64,000 nucleotides of DNA from Flavobacteriales bacterium UBA3477 (GTDB lineage: Bacteria; Bacteroidota; Bacteroidia; Flavobacteriales; Schleiferiaceae): NCBI GenBank assembly GCA_002378005.1, contig DFQY01000036.1, positions 26,725 to 90,724 of the forward strand. Reading direction: 5' to 3'. Each line of letters begins with the position of its first letter. Positions within the stretch are counted from its first letter, which is position 1. Below the pieces are notes generated by a model. That model saw nothing but the letters and a program-made list of their open reading frames with translations. It searched no databases and was not told the DNA's origin. The position numbers and the translations under genes were made by a program. Below, piece by piece: positions 34,440 to 43,873 of this stretch.

Positions 34440-35465
34440 TTACAAAGTCTCAGCGACGGTTTTCTGTTCGTTCAACCAAGCATTGTATTCATCCTCGGTC
34501 TCTACGATAATATCCATTTGCATGTTGTAGTGTGCTGCTCCACAAATCTTGTTACAAAGCAGAACGTAGTTGAATTCCCAAATATCCTCTCCCTGAGCGG
34601 TACGGATGGTATTTACTTCTTCAACATGTCTCTTTACATCTTTGTTCTGACGAATTTCAGCGGTTGTGATCGTCGGGGTGAACTGGAAGTTAGTGGTGGC
34701 TCCGGGTACACAGTTCATCTGCGCACGGAAGTGCGGGAAGTAAGCCGAATGGATGACATCCTGTGAACGGAACTGGAACAACACGGGCTTACCTACAGGC
34801 AAGTGCAATTCCTTAGTTACGATATCATCTGCCGATGCCGCATCTTGAGTATCCACACCCACGATGTTAGCACCTTCGATATCGTATACAGATGCAAAAC
34901 CCAAAGCGTTATCACTACCACTGTATCGAGCAGTCCAGTTGAACTGTTGTGCATATAGCTCGATTACGATAGGCTCTTCTTCGTTTTCAGGCATCATCAA
35001 TGTACTCCAAACATTCAAACCCCATATAATTAATACGGCTAGCGCTAATGCAGGAACTACGGTCCAGAACAATTCAAGTTTGTTGTTGTGGGCGAAGTGA
35101 ACTGCCTTGGTTCCTTTCTTTCCTCTGTATTTGTACGCGAAGTAGAACAAAATAGGTTGTACGATGAAGAACACGATGTTGATGATCAACATACTTAGAT
35201 TCCACAATCCATCAATTTCCGAACCGTGAGCTGACGATGGTTCTGGGAGACTCAGTCGACCCCAAACAATGTACATTACCACGACACTGATGACGAAGCC
35301 CATACCTACAAGGAACATCAATCGACCTTGGGTATCATTGTCCTTTTCGCTCACCTCATTGTCCTTACCACCTTGGATTTCTGACGAAACCTCAGAGATG
35401 CGCATTACCTGCACCAAGGTGAGGATGGCTAGAACTACTAAAACGATAATTGAAACTGTATTCAT
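34440..35465 (-). CDS. ctaC: Cytochrome c oxidase subunit II
   Basis: 341 aa. Three N-terminal hydrophobic helices (one more than the classical two), then a cupredoxin domain with the CuA ligands 'LLCNKICGAAHYNM' (Cys-x3-Cys-x3-His-x2-Met) and the distal His in 'DVIHSAYFPHFRAQM'. There is no CxxCH, so this is not a caa3 subunit with a fused cytochrome c; electrons must come from ACIII or a separate cytochrome c. The N-terminal tail has an Asp/Glu/Lys-rich loop (~25-45). It sits between actF (20 bp) and ctaD, which suits an ACIII-oxidase supercomplex as described in F. johnsoniae. Confidence 0.96.
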   Translation of the reverse strand: MNTVSIIVLVVLAILTLVQVMRISEVSSEIQGGKDNEVSEKDNDTQGRLMFLVGMGFVISVVVMYIVWGRLSLPEPSSAHGSEIDGLWNLSMLIINIVFFIVQPILFYFAYKYRGKKGTKAVHFAHNNKLELFWTVVPALALAVLIIWGLNVWSTLMMPENEEEPIVIELYAQQFNWTARYSGSDNALGFASVYDIEGANIVGVDTQDAASADDIVTKELHLPVGKPVLFQFRSQDVIHSAYFPHFRAQMNCVPGATTNFQFTPTITTAEIRQNKDVKRHVEEVNTIRTAQGEDIWEFNYVLLCNKICGAAHYNMQMDIIVETEDEYNAWLNEQKTVAETL

Positions 35466-35485
35466 TCTTTAGTCTCTTTTCTAGA

Positions 35486-36943
35486 TTATTGTTGGAAGTG
35501 CTTTGATTCAACCATCATTGGGTGATTCTTGTGCAACAACGGTGCTTTTGCAAGGTTGCTCAACATCACGTAGATGAATAGACCCGCGAAGAATAGAATT
35601 GGACCCAATTCTACCAATCCGAATCCGTACTGATCACCAACCGTTCCCGGCATAATCATTACATAGTGGTCCATGTAGTGACCTACCAACACAAAAACCG
35701 CTGCCATCACAAGGGTTCCTGGAACACGCTTCGCAGGACGGCTCAAGATGGCCAATACTGGGAAGATGAAGTTCAAAGACAACATAGTGAAGAACGGCAC
35801 TTTGTACTGATCCCAACGCTGCATGTAGTACGTTACTTCCTCAGGAATGTTCGCGTACCAAATCAACACGAACTGAGAGAACCATAGGTAGGTCCAGAAT
35901 ACAGAGAACGCGAACATGAACTTACCTAAGTCATGAATGTGGTTATAGTTCACCCATTCCAACAAGCCTTTAGACTTGAGGTATAGCGTCACTAGGATGG
36001 TTGCAGCAAAAGAGCTCACGAACATACCTGCAAAGGTGTACCATCCAAATAGTGTAGAGAACCAGTGCGTATCAATGCTCATGATCAAATCCCAAGCAGA
36101 AGTAGATGATGTCACCGCGTAGAATACTGTGAAAATGGCACCTACTTTGCGGTTCTTCTTCCACATTTCTACGCCGTCTCCAGTATCAGATAGTAACGAG
36201 TTTTTACGCAACATGCGCGCCGCCCAAACCCATCCACCGATGTATACCAATACACGAATGATGAAGAATGTCGGATTCAAGAATCCACGCTTACCGGCGA
36301 TAATTTCGTCATAGTTCTTGTGGCCTTCGATGTTAATGCCTTCAACCATCCAATGGAACATGTGGTGAACATGACCCAAACCTAGGAACGTAATCAAAGC
36401 AATCACGATCAAAGGAATGATAATAGTAAAGGCTTGTGCCTCCATGACACGCAACAAACCAGCAGACCAACCCGCTTGGGCAATGTACTGGATGGCCAAG
36501 AAGAACAATTGTCCTAGACCTAGACCCAAGAAGAAGATGGCCGCTACGTATAGGGCACTCCATGGACGGTTTTGTTGTTGGTGATGAACGTGTTCTGCGC
36601 GTGCATCTGCCGCTATTGAAGATTCTATCATGGAAGCATGAGCCTCGCCAGGGTAGTCATTTTCGTGCTCAGCATGTGCATCATGCGCTTCTTCAGCATG
36701 TGCATCATGACCAGCTTCAGCGTGTGCATCTGCCGCTATTGAAGATTCTATCATGGAAGCATGAGCCTCGCCAGGGTAGTCATTTTCGTGCTCAGCATGC
36801 ATTTCAGTCGCATGTGCATCGTGTCCGTGATCCGCTTCGTGAGAAGATGATCCATTCATGGCGAATCCAACGACCCATAGGATAGCTCCTACTGCGGTTA
36901 GGCCGATTGCCAGTTGTTTTGCTTTAGTACTAAACTCAAACAT
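35486..36943 (-). CDS. actF: Alternative complex III subunit ActF, with duplicated His-rich N-terminus
   Basis: 485 aa. ActF is an integral membrane subunit of the quinol:cytochrome c oxidoreductase ACIII. One N-terminal helix (~10-28) precedes a soluble His/Glu/Ala-rich segment (~33-122). From ~127 on there are about nine hydrophobic helices of the ActF/NrfD-like fold, including 'MEAQAFTIIIPLIVIALITF' and 'QYGFGLVELGPILFFAGLF'. The His-rich segment contains an exact 25-residue repeat at residues 49-73 and 90-114, produced by a near-perfect 123-bp tandem duplication. The segment holds over 20 histidines and could bind metal; this is inference. It is last of the act genes, followed by ctaC. 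Confidence 0.93.
   Translation of the reverse strand: MFEFSTKAKQLAIGLTAVGAILWVVGFAMNGSSSHEADHGHDAHATEMHAEHENDYPGEAHASMIESSIAADAHAEAGHDAHAEEAHDAHAEHENDYPGEAHASMIESSIAADARAEHVHHQQQNRPWSALYVAAIFFLGLGLGQLFFLAIQYIAQAGWSAGLLRVMEAQAFTIIIPLIVIALITFLGLGHVHHMFHWMVEGINIEGHKNYDEIIAGKRGFLNPTFFIIRVLVYIGGWVWAARMLRKNSLLSDTGDGVEMWKKNRKVGAIFTVFYAVTSSTSAWDLIMSIDTHWFSTLFGWYTFAGMFVSSFAATILVTLYLKSKGLLEWVNYNHIHDLGKFMFAFSVFWTYLWFSQFVLIWYANIPEEVTYYMQRWDQYKVPFFTMLSLNFIFPVLAILSRPAKRVPGTLVMAAVFVLVGHYMDHYVMIMPGTVGDQYGFGLVELGPILFFAGLFIYVMLSNLAKAPLLHKNHPMMVESKHFQQ
36601..36799. repeat. Tandem duplication inside actF (123-bp period)
   Basis: Bases 36601-36676 are identical to 36724-36799 (76 bp, no mismatch), an offset of 123 bp or exactly 41 codons. 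Similarity continues a few bases to the left with mismatches. The identity at synonymous positions implies a recent event. Confidence 0.95.
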
Positions 36944-36958
36944 TTCTCTTCAGCGGTT

Positions 36959-37510
36959 TTATTCTTGATCTTCTCTAAGTTTCACAACGAAACGTACAAT
37001 CTTCCAGCGCTCGTCGTAGGTCAATTGAGACGCATGAGAGCCCATAATACCTTTTCCGTGCATAATCACGTGGTACATTGAACCTGGAGTGATGTCGCGG
37101 TCTTTATAAGCCGGTACACCAAGGATTTTTTCTTGTTGTACCAAGTTTCCATTTCCATCACCTTTTTCACCGTGGCAATTCACACAAAACGTCGTATACA
37201 ATTCTTTTCCTTCGGTCAAAACGTCCTCTGAAGCATAGGCTTCTGGCATGAACAAGGAAGCCTTTGCAGCATCGTACCCTTCGTTCGTATTTGCATACTC
37301 ATAGGGGTGGTAGCCACGTGCTACTGTTCCTTCTACAGGAAGCTGTGCGCTCAGACCGTTTGCAAACTGATATGCAGGGGCATAGGTCTCAAGTGAAGGG
37401 CTAGTGTACATATCATCCATGTACGTGTAGCCAGGCGTAGTTTTATCAATGTTACAGCTTGCCAACGCAGCACCTGCAACCAATAGTAAGAGTGTAGATA
37501 AACGCTTCAT
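36959..37510 (-). CDS. actE: Alternative complex III subunit ActE (mono-heme cytochrome c lipoprotein)
   Basis: 183 aa. Lipoprotein signal 'LVAGAALASC' (Cys ~18), then a class I cytochrome c domain with a single heme site 'FCVNCHGEKGDG' (~108-113) and a candidate distal Met in 'GSMYHVIMHGKGIMGSH'. In ACIII, ActE is the exit point that hands electrons to the oxidase. It lies 2 nt past the actD stop in the act operon. Confidence 0.95.
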   Translation of the reverse strand: MKRLSTLLLLVAGAALASCNIDKTTPGYTYMDDMYTSPSLETYAPAYQFANGLSAQLPVEGTVARGYHPYEYANTNEGYDAAKASLFMPEAYASEDVLTEGKELYTTFCVNCHGEKGDGNGNLVQQEKILGVPAYKDRDITPGSMYHVIMHGKGIMGSHASQLTYDERWKIVRFVVKLREDQE

Positions 37511-37512
37511 GC

Positions 37513-38046
37513 TTAGGCTTCGATTTTAGAAATTTCTAATGCACCCAAATCTTTCAGCTTCTTGTTCAAAGCATCCTCATCGCCTTCGAGTTCCACTTCC
37601 ATCAAGAAGTGGTCATCCGTAGTACGTGGATCTGGGTTTTGTGCTTTTGCGCCAGGGTACAAACCATTTACAGCGAAATAAGACCAACACATTAAGTGAG
37701 CTGCAAAGAATACAGTCAACTCAAACATTACTGGTACGAAAGACGGCATGTTCAAGAACCACATAGAGTTTGGCTTACCGCCGATGTTCTGTGGCCAATC
37801 CATGATCATCGTATAATACGTCAACCAAGAGGCAAAGAACAAACCTGTAAGACCGTAGCAGAATGCCGCAGTACTAAGACGCGTTCTCTTCAAGCCCATA
37901 GCTTCGTCCAATCCGTGAATCGGGAATGGTGAATACACTTCACTAACGTGGAATCCGTTAGCACGTAAGTCTTTTACTGCGCTCAATACGATATCATCGT
38001 CATTGAAAAGCGCGCGAACGATTGCATTGTGTTTAGTGTGCCCCAT
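37513..38046 (-). CDS. actD: Alternative complex III subunit ActD (DUF3341)
   Basis: 177 aa. N-terminal soluble part with the DUF3341 signature 'VSEVYSPFPIHGLDEAMGLKR' (~36-56), then two transmembrane helices (~62-82 and ~100-122, including 'FVPVMFELTVFFAAHLM') and a short acidic C-terminus 'DHFLMEVELEGDEDAL'. Structural subunit of ACIII at the cytoplasmic face. Overlaps the end of actC by 14 bp. Confidence 0.95.
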   Translation of the reverse strand: MGHTKHNAIVRALFNDDDIVLSAVKDLRANGFHVSEVYSPFPIHGLDEAMGLKRTRLSTAAFCYGLTGLFFASWLTYYTMIMDWPQNIGGKPNSMWFLNMPSFVPVMFELTVFFAAHLMCWSYFAVNGLYPGAKAQNPDPRTTDDHFLMEVELEGDEDALNKKLKDLGALEISKIEA

Positions 38047-39421
38047 GTTCGTCGTGGTGTTTTTTGAAGTTTTCGCCTGAAGACTTCAAGATGGTTTTCA
38101 ATTCTGCTTGAGCAATCACAGGGAATGTTCTAGCATATAGAAGGAACAATACAAAGAAGAAACCGATGGTTCCTATGTAGATACCGATATCGACAAAGGT
38201 TGGAGAGAACATAGACCATGAAGATGGCAAGTAATCTCTGTGGATAGAGGTTACGATAATAACGAAACGCTCAAACCACATACCGATATTTACGACAATT
38301 GAAATCACGAAAGTGAAAACTAAATTGGTGCGTAGCTTCTTTGACCACATAAGCTGTGGAGAGAACACGTTACAAGTCATCATCGACCAGTAGGCCCACC
38401 AGTAAGGACCCGTCGCCCTGTTCAAGAAGGCATATTGTTCGTATTCAACACCGGAGTACCAAGCGACAAAAAGCTCGGTGATGTAGGCAACACCTACGAT
38501 AGAACCCGTAACCATAATTACAATGTTCATCATCTCGATGTGCTCGATGTTGATGTAATCCTCCATTTTGAAGATCTTACGAACGATCAAAAGAAGTGTT
38601 TGTACCATTGCGAATCCAGAGAAGATCGCACCCGCAACGAAGTACGGCGGGAAGATGGTGGTATGCCATCCTGGAATAACCGAAGTCGCAAAGTCAAAGG
38701 ATACAATTGTGTGTACAGAAAGTACAAGTGGTGTCGCAAGACCAGCAAGTACCAAAGAAACTTCTTCAAAACGCTGCCAGTGCTTGGCCTTACCTCCCCA
38801 TCCGAAAGAAAGAAGCTTGTAGATGTGCTTCTGAACTGGGTTGATCGCGCGGTCGCGGATCATTGCGAAATCTGGAATCAGACCTACATACCAGAAGACG
38901 GTACTAACGGTTAGATAGGTAGAGATCGCGAATACGTCCCAAAGAAGAGGAGAATTAAAGTTTACCCAAAGTGAACCGAACTGGTTTGGAATAGGCATTA
39001 CCCAGTAAGCCATCCAAATACGACCCATGTGGATCAACGGGAAAAGACCCGCTTGGATTACGGAGAAGATGGTCATGGCCTCTGCGGAACGGTTGATGGC
39101 CATTCTCCACTTCTGACGGAAGAGAAGAAGTACGGCTGAAATCAATGTTCCCGCGTGGCCTATACCTACCCACCAAACAAAGTTGGTAATATCCCAGGCC
39201 CAATCAACGGTCTTGTTCAAACCCCAAACACCGATACCAGTTCCGATAGTGTATAGGATGTTTCCTACACCCCACAAGAACATCACAAAGGCGATGGAGA
39301 AGGCAATCCACCAAGCGCGGGGTGCCTTAGATTCTACAGGTTTCGCAATATCGTTGGTGATGTCGGAGTACGACTTGTCTCCAAGGATAAGCGGATTTCT
39401 AACAGGCGATTCGTAATGCAT
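38033..39421 (-). CDS. actC: Alternative complex III subunit ActC (NrfD-like quinol-binding subunit)
   Basis: 462 aa with about ten transmembrane helices of the NrfD/PsrC family, typical of ActC: 'WWVGIGHAGTLISAVLLLFRQKWR' region, 'LSVHTIVSFDFATSVIPGWH' and 'WYSGVEYEQYAFLNRATGPYWWAYW'. It holds the menaquinol site near the outer membrane-face boundary in known ACIII structures. The C-terminus is His-rich (KKHHDEHGAH). 16 bp after actB. Confidence 0.95.
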   Translation of the reverse strand: MHYESPVRNPLILGDKSYSDITNDIAKPVESKAPRAWWIAFSIAFVMFLWGVGNILYTIGTGIGVWGLNKTVDWAWDITNFVWWVGIGHAGTLISAVLLLFRQKWRMAINRSAEAMTIFSVIQAGLFPLIHMGRIWMAYWVMPIPNQFGSLWVNFNSPLLWDVFAISTYLTVSTVFWYVGLIPDFAMIRDRAINPVQKHIYKLLSFGWGGKAKHWQRFEEVSLVLAGLATPLVLSVHTIVSFDFATSVIPGWHTTIFPPYFVAGAIFSGFAMVQTLLLIVRKIFKMEDYINIEHIEMMNIVIMVTGSIVGVAYITELFVAWYSGVEYEQYAFLNRATGPYWWAYWSMMTCNVFSPQLMWSKKLRTNLVFTFVISIVVNIGMWFERFVIIVTSIHRDYLPSSWSMFSPTFVDIGIYIGTIGFFFVLFLLYARTFPVIAQAELKTILKSSGENFKKHHDEHGAH

Positions 39422-39437
39422 GTCGCTTTCTTATTTA

Positions 39438-42437
39438 TTAGGCTCTGTTTCTAACTTTAGTTTGGTAGAAGATGCTAGGCTGTGTACCTACTTCTTCCAA
39501 CAGGTGATAAGCACGAGCTTCCTGTTTGAGGTGGCTTACTTCACTTGAAGGATTGTTTACATCACCGAAGACAATGGCATCAGAACCACAGGCCTGAGCA
39601 CAAGCTGTAGTGAATTCACCATCAGTCAACATTCTACCGTCTTTCTTCGCTTCTAGTTTACCCAATTGGATACGCTGGATACACAAAGAACATTTCTCGA
39701 TCACACCTCGTGCACGAACAGTCACATCAGGGTTCAAGACCATACGGCCGTAATCATCCTGTGCTGGGTTCACATCGGTGAACTTCTCGTTTGCTTGGTA
39801 GTTGAACCAGTTGAATCGACGCACTTTGTACGGACAGTTGTTTGCACAGTAACGAGTACCGATACATCTGTTGTAAGCCATGTGATTCAAACCTTCTCTC
39901 GAGTGAACTGTAGCACCTACTGGACACACAGTTTCACAAGGAGCATGGTTACAGTGCTGACACATTACCGGCTGGAAGACTACCGATGGGCTCTCTGAAG
40001 GAACTTCCATCTTCGCATATTTCTCAATAGCACCAATACCTTCTTCTTCCGCAACTGCTTCGCTCATATCTGAAGAGTAGTAACGGTCGATACGCAACCA
40101 GTGCATATCACGGTGACGACGCACCTCAACTTTACCAACTACAGGCACGTTATTTTCTAACGAACAAGCAACCACACAAGCGCCGCAACCCGTACATGAG
40201 TTTAAGTCGATAGACATGTTCCACATGTGTGAAGTCTCATGATCGTGATCGTCCCAAAGATTTGTTTCGAAAGCACTTAGAGGACCTTTGTGAGTTTCAA
40301 AGGTTGGAGTCTCGTTCCACTTTGCGGGATTGCCGTGCAAGAACATTGGAAGATTGATTTCGTTTACAATCTTACGGCCCATCATTGTGTGGGCAAGCTG
40401 TACTGAAGCGAAACCGTGCTCTACTTCTGTTGCAACAATCTCAGCCGAAGCATAGGTTGCAGAAGTAGCAAGAAGCGTATTTGCATTCACACCTACTCCG
40501 TTACCAACCTTTCCAACAGATTCACGTCCAAAACCAACAGCTAGACCTACAGAACCTTGCGTTTGTCCTGGCTGAATCCATACTGGCACGTTTTCCAAAG
40601 TCTCGCCATTAACGGTAATGTTAACGGTATTACCGTTCATGGCACCATTTGATTGTGCATAGTTCTCTACGCCGAGTGCCACTGCATCAGCAGCCGACAT
40701 CACTAAGTAGTTGTCCCATGACAAACGTGAGATTGGATCTGGAAGCTCATAAACCCAAGGGTTATTTGCATTCGAACCAGCCCCCATCCCCGCCTTGGTG
40801 TAAGTGTAAAATTCGATGCCTTCGATTGCTGCACCTACTTTAATACCGTTTAGATCTATGGATGGAGCTACATTATGTTTAATAACCACTACTGGCATGC
40901 TAGCAAAACCGTCGTGCAACAATGCATTCCAAGCTTTGGCATTTCCAATAGTTGAAGCGCTTGCTTTGATCAAATCAATAGCGCTTTCAGAGCCTCCGGC
41001 CAAACCATTTACGATTTCAACGGCACTCTTGCTGTCGAAAAGTGGACTAATGGTCGGTTGACCTACTGCATAAACGCCATCTACAGGTACAGCATCTGTC
41101 CAAGCTTCAAGGTAATGGCTCAATGGTAGCGCAACTTTCGCCTTAGAAGTAGTTTCGTCCGCACGATCTGCGATGCTTATAATATTTACTTTATCCGCAA
41201 CTGTAGCAATCTCCGCAGAGAAGTACAATACGTTACTATCAAGAGTAATGATAGTATCTACTGTACCTGCTTTAATATCTGCCAATAGCGTATTGAAGTC
41301 GCTATCAGAACCTGTTGAAGTGTACTCTAGCGTAGTGGTATTGAACGATGCTGATGCAAGCAGTTCATTTGTTTTCGCAGTCAATTTTTCTGCAGTTGCA
41401 GAATTCAATCCGTTCAACAACAAAGCACCTGATCCCGCTTGGATCAATTCCATTGCAGCATTATCGACAGAACTTGCGATTTCTTCGCGTACCGACGGTG
41501 CAGCAACTTTATCTGCTCCTGTTGCAGCTGCAACCTTATTATATATGTGTGCAAGCACTGTTTCGTACTCACTTACTTTCGCTTTGATACGAGCATCTGC
41601 ATTCGAACCAGAAAGTGATAAACCTGCTTCCACCTGAATGTGACGTAGCATTCCTTCACCTGGTTTGCGAGCTGCAGCATAAGCACCCATGAGGTTTTCG
41701 CCGCCCCAATCTCCCAAGAAATCAGCACCTACAGCAACAACTGTGGAAGCTTTGTCTAAAGAAACGGTAGGTAGACCACGACGACCTGTTAGGCTCTCGT
41801 ATACATCCGCACGAGCACTCTGGCTTACTGCATCTACGCTTACATGACGCAATCCAAGTTTTGATATGGCTGTTTTCAACGCTGGGCTGATTACAGAACC
41901 ACTTACCAAAACACTGTTTTCGGTCATAAGCGCACGAGCGGCTCCCATTGCATCTCCCCATGAAGCGGCAACACCGTCCACCATAGGGCTCTGCATGCGC
42001 GCTCCATCATACAAGCTCAATACTGAAGCTTGAACGCGGGCGTTTGTTGCACCATTAAAAGGAGCATCATTATTCGGTTCAATCTTGATAGGACGACCTT
42101 CGCGTGTTTTAACTAACACTGAAGCGAAATCAAATCCATCGTATGAAACAGATGCATAGTAATTAGGCACACCTGGGGTGAGGCTATCTGGCTTCACCAC
42201 GTAAGGGATGCTTTCTACGATAGGAGCCTCACAAGCTGCAAGCGTTGCTGCTGCAGTAGAGAATCCCATGAATTTCAAGAAATCTCTTCTCGAAGTTTCT
42301 CCTTCAGCCAACTCGTCTTTTCCGAGGAAATCTGCTTGGCTGATCTCATTTGAGAATTCGTTTTGAGCGAGCTTTTCTGCGAGTTCTGGATTAGATTGAT
42401 CCTCAATCCCTCTCCAATATTTATTGTTCTCAGTCAT
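39438..42437 (-). CDS. actB: Alternative complex III subunit ActB (Tat-exported Fe-S protein)
   Basis: 999 aa, normal for the fused ActB of this phylum. Residues ~49-58 hold a Tat motif (SRRDFLKFMG) leading to a lipobox 'TLAACEA' (Cys69). A long domain (~70-690) related to molybdopterin oxidoreductases follows; in characterised ACIII it binds no molybdenum. The C-terminal ferredoxin-like domain (~730-960) carries four Cys clusters: 'CTGCGACVVACSLEN', 'CQHCNHAPCETVCPVGA', 'CIGTRYCANNCPYKVRR' and 'CSLCIQRIQLG ... CAQACGSDAI'. These match the set of Fe-S centres that pass electrons from quinol to the ActA/ActE hemes. Many GAC/GCT-rich synonymous codons typical of strong expression. Confidence 0.96.
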   Translation of the reverse strand: MTENNKYWRGIEDQSNPELAEKLAQNEFSNEISQADFLGKDELAEGETSRRDFLKFMGFSTAAATLAACEAPIVESIPYVVKPDSLTPGVPNYYASVSYDGFDFASVLVKTREGRPIKIEPNNDAPFNGATNARVQASVLSLYDGARMQSPMVDGVAASWGDAMGAARALMTENSVLVSGSVISPALKTAISKLGLRHVSVDAVSQSARADVYESLTGRRGLPTVSLDKASTVVAVGADFLGDWGGENLMGAYAAARKPGEGMLRHIQVEAGLSLSGSNADARIKAKVSEYETVLAHIYNKVAAATGADKVAAPSVREEIASSVDNAAMELIQAGSGALLLNGLNSATAEKLTAKTNELLASASFNTTTLEYTSTGSDSDFNTLLADIKAGTVDTIITLDSNVLYFSAEIATVADKVNIISIADRADETTSKAKVALPLSHYLEAWTDAVPVDGVYAVGQPTISPLFDSKSAVEIVNGLAGGSESAIDLIKASASTIGNAKAWNALLHDGFASMPVVVIKHNVAPSIDLNGIKVGAAIEGIEFYTYTKAGMGAGSNANNPWVYELPDPISRLSWDNYLVMSAADAVALGVENYAQSNGAMNGNTVNITVNGETLENVPVWIQPGQTQGSVGLAVGFGRESVGKVGNGVGVNANTLLATSATYASAEIVATEVEHGFASVQLAHTMMGRKIVNEINLPMFLHGNPAKWNETPTFETHKGPLSAFETNLWDDHDHETSHMWNMSIDLNSCTGCGACVVACSLENNVPVVGKVEVRRHRDMHWLRIDRYYSSDMSEAVAEEEGIGAIEKYAKMEVPSESPSVVFQPVMCQHCNHAPCETVCPVGATVHSREGLNHMAYNRCIGTRYCANNCPYKVRRFNWFNYQANEKFTDVNPAQDDYGRMVLNPDVTVRARGVIEKCSLCIQRIQLGKLEAKKDGRMLTDGEFTTACAQACGSDAIVFGDVNNPSSEVSHLKQEARAYHLLEEVGTQPSIFYQTKVRNRA

Positions 42438-42449
42438 TGCTGCTTCTTA

Positions 42450-43724
42450 TTAGTAGTGACACTTACCGCATTCCAAACCACCGATTTTCTCAGCAGTTAT
42501 TTTCTCGCCGTGGTATTTCTCAGTTAATTCTTCGTGGAAGTCTTGGTAGTATTCGTTCTTATTGAACTGAACTTCTGTTTCACGGTGACAGTTAATACAC
42601 CATCCCATAGTCAATTCTGAATACTGGTATACTTCTTCCATTGTCTCTACTGGACCGTGACATTCTTGACACTCCAATTTACCGGCATTCACGTGCTGGC
42701 TGTGGTTGAAGTATGCCAAATCCGGAAGGTTGTGAATACGTACCCACTTGATTGGCTGTTCTTCGTATCCTTCAATGTATTCGCGGTTATCAGAATCCCA
42801 GCCGATCGCTGCGTAGATCTTCGCAATCTCAGGCGAACCTTCACCGTCGTACTTCAAGTTACCAGCGGCGTCAGTGATTTCAGAACCGTCCACGTACATG
42901 TGACAGTTCATACAAACGTTTGCTGACGGAATACCTGAATGCTTCGAGTGACGTGCAGAACTGTGGCAGTAGTTACAGTCGATCTGGTTCTCTCCAGCGT
43001 GCAATGCATGCGAGAACGCGATAGGCTGCTCTGGTTGGTAGTTTTGCTCCATACCGATGCCCATCATCCAGCCATATAATTGGCTCAAGAAGGCAATGAT
43101 TACGACTACTGTACTTACGGTTACGAAACCTTTGTTATTGATTAATAGGCCCCAGAACCAACCTGCTTCATCCAAGATGCTCACTGGATCTTTGCCTTGC
43201 ACAAGACGAAGGGTGTTCTTCATGCGAGCGAGAAGCATAACCATGAGGAAAAGCAGGACGCCCAATCCAATGGTGATCTCACTATCGTAGTTTTTGCCCT
43301 CGACAACTACGGTCGTACCGCCCGCCAAATCCCCACCTGGAGGAACTGGTTTCTTGTCGCCTTCAATAGTGTACTGAAGGATGTCGAAAATGTCTTGATC
43401 GCTCAGCGCTGGGAACGCGCTCATCACAGAACCGTTGTATTCCTCGAAGATGGCGATAGCATCCGCATCACCTGAGGCGCGTAGTTCCGCGTTGTTTCTA
43501 ATCCAAGCAAGCAACCACTCCTCAGAGTACTTGTCTGTCACGCCTGTGAGGGCTGGACCTACGAGTTTCTTGTCGAGTTTGTGACAGCTAGCACAATTGG
43601 ATTTGAAGAGCTTTTTACCGTTTGAAGCGTCCCCTTCGAAAGCGGACACGGTTGTAACAGAAAACAAGAAGATAAATGCCGCTAGAACGGAGCCTAAACT
43701 TCTTCGGTTTGAACTTGTGTGCAT
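42450..43724 (-). CDS. actA: Alternative complex III subunit ActA (multiheme cytochrome c)
   Basis: 424 aa. Signal peptide ending 'TTVSAFEG'. Residues ~30-125 form a class I mono-heme cytochrome c ('NCASCHKLDKKLVG', distal Met in 'SVMSAFPALSDQ'). Two transmembrane helices (~150-167 and ~200-218) follow. The C-terminal part has five further CxxCH sites: CNYCHS, CMNCHM, CQECHG, CINCHR, CGKCHY. That is six heme c sites in total; the five C-terminal ones correspond to the classical pentaheme ActA. First gene of the actABCDEF-ctaC-ctaD operon, 12 bp before actB. Confidence 0.95.
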   Translation of the reverse strand: MHTSSNRRSLGSVLAAFIFLFSVTTVSAFEGDASNGKKLFKSNCASCHKLDKKLVGPALTGVTDKYSEEWLLAWIRNNAELRASGDADAIAIFEEYNGSVMSAFPALSDQDIFDILQYTIEGDKKPVPPGGDLAGGTTVVVEGKNYDSEITIGLGVLLFLMVMLLARMKNTLRLVQGKDPVSILDEAGWFWGLLINNKGFVTVSTVVVIIAFLSQLYGWMMGIGMEQNYQPEQPIAFSHALHAGENQIDCNYCHSSARHSKHSGIPSANVCMNCHMYVDGSEITDAAGNLKYDGEGSPEIAKIYAAIGWDSDNREYIEGYEEQPIKWVRIHNLPDLAYFNHSQHVNAGKLECQECHGPVETMEEVYQYSELTMGWCINCHRETEVQFNKNEYYQDFHEELTEKYHGEKITAEKIGGLECGKCHY

Positions 43725-43756
43725 ATGAGGCCTAATAATAGCTATTAAGTGTGGCG

Positions 43757-43764
43757 CAAAAATA
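43757..43764 (-). promoter_or_regulatory. Candidate -7 box for the act-cta respiratory operon
   Basis: The minus strand reads TATTTTTG (exact TAnnTTTG) 32 nt before the actA ATG, within the 177-bp divergent gap (43725-43901). No clear TTG at the -33 spacing. Confidence 0.45.
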
Positions 43765-43873
43765 AGGTTCAGCGCCCGAAAAAGAGTCCTATATTTTGTA
43801 AAAACCTAATTTGGAATGGTTCTAAATTAACACATGTTGTAACACCCATTTTCGGCACGAGTTTTGGTACCTT

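Noticed and set aside
34440..35465. caa3-type oxidase with cytochrome c fused to subunit II
   Set aside because: No CxxCH occurs in the 341-aa protein; only the CuA ligands are present.
36601..36799. Possible CRISPR-like repeat
   Set aside because: Only two copies, 76 bp long and in frame inside actF; it is a coding duplication.
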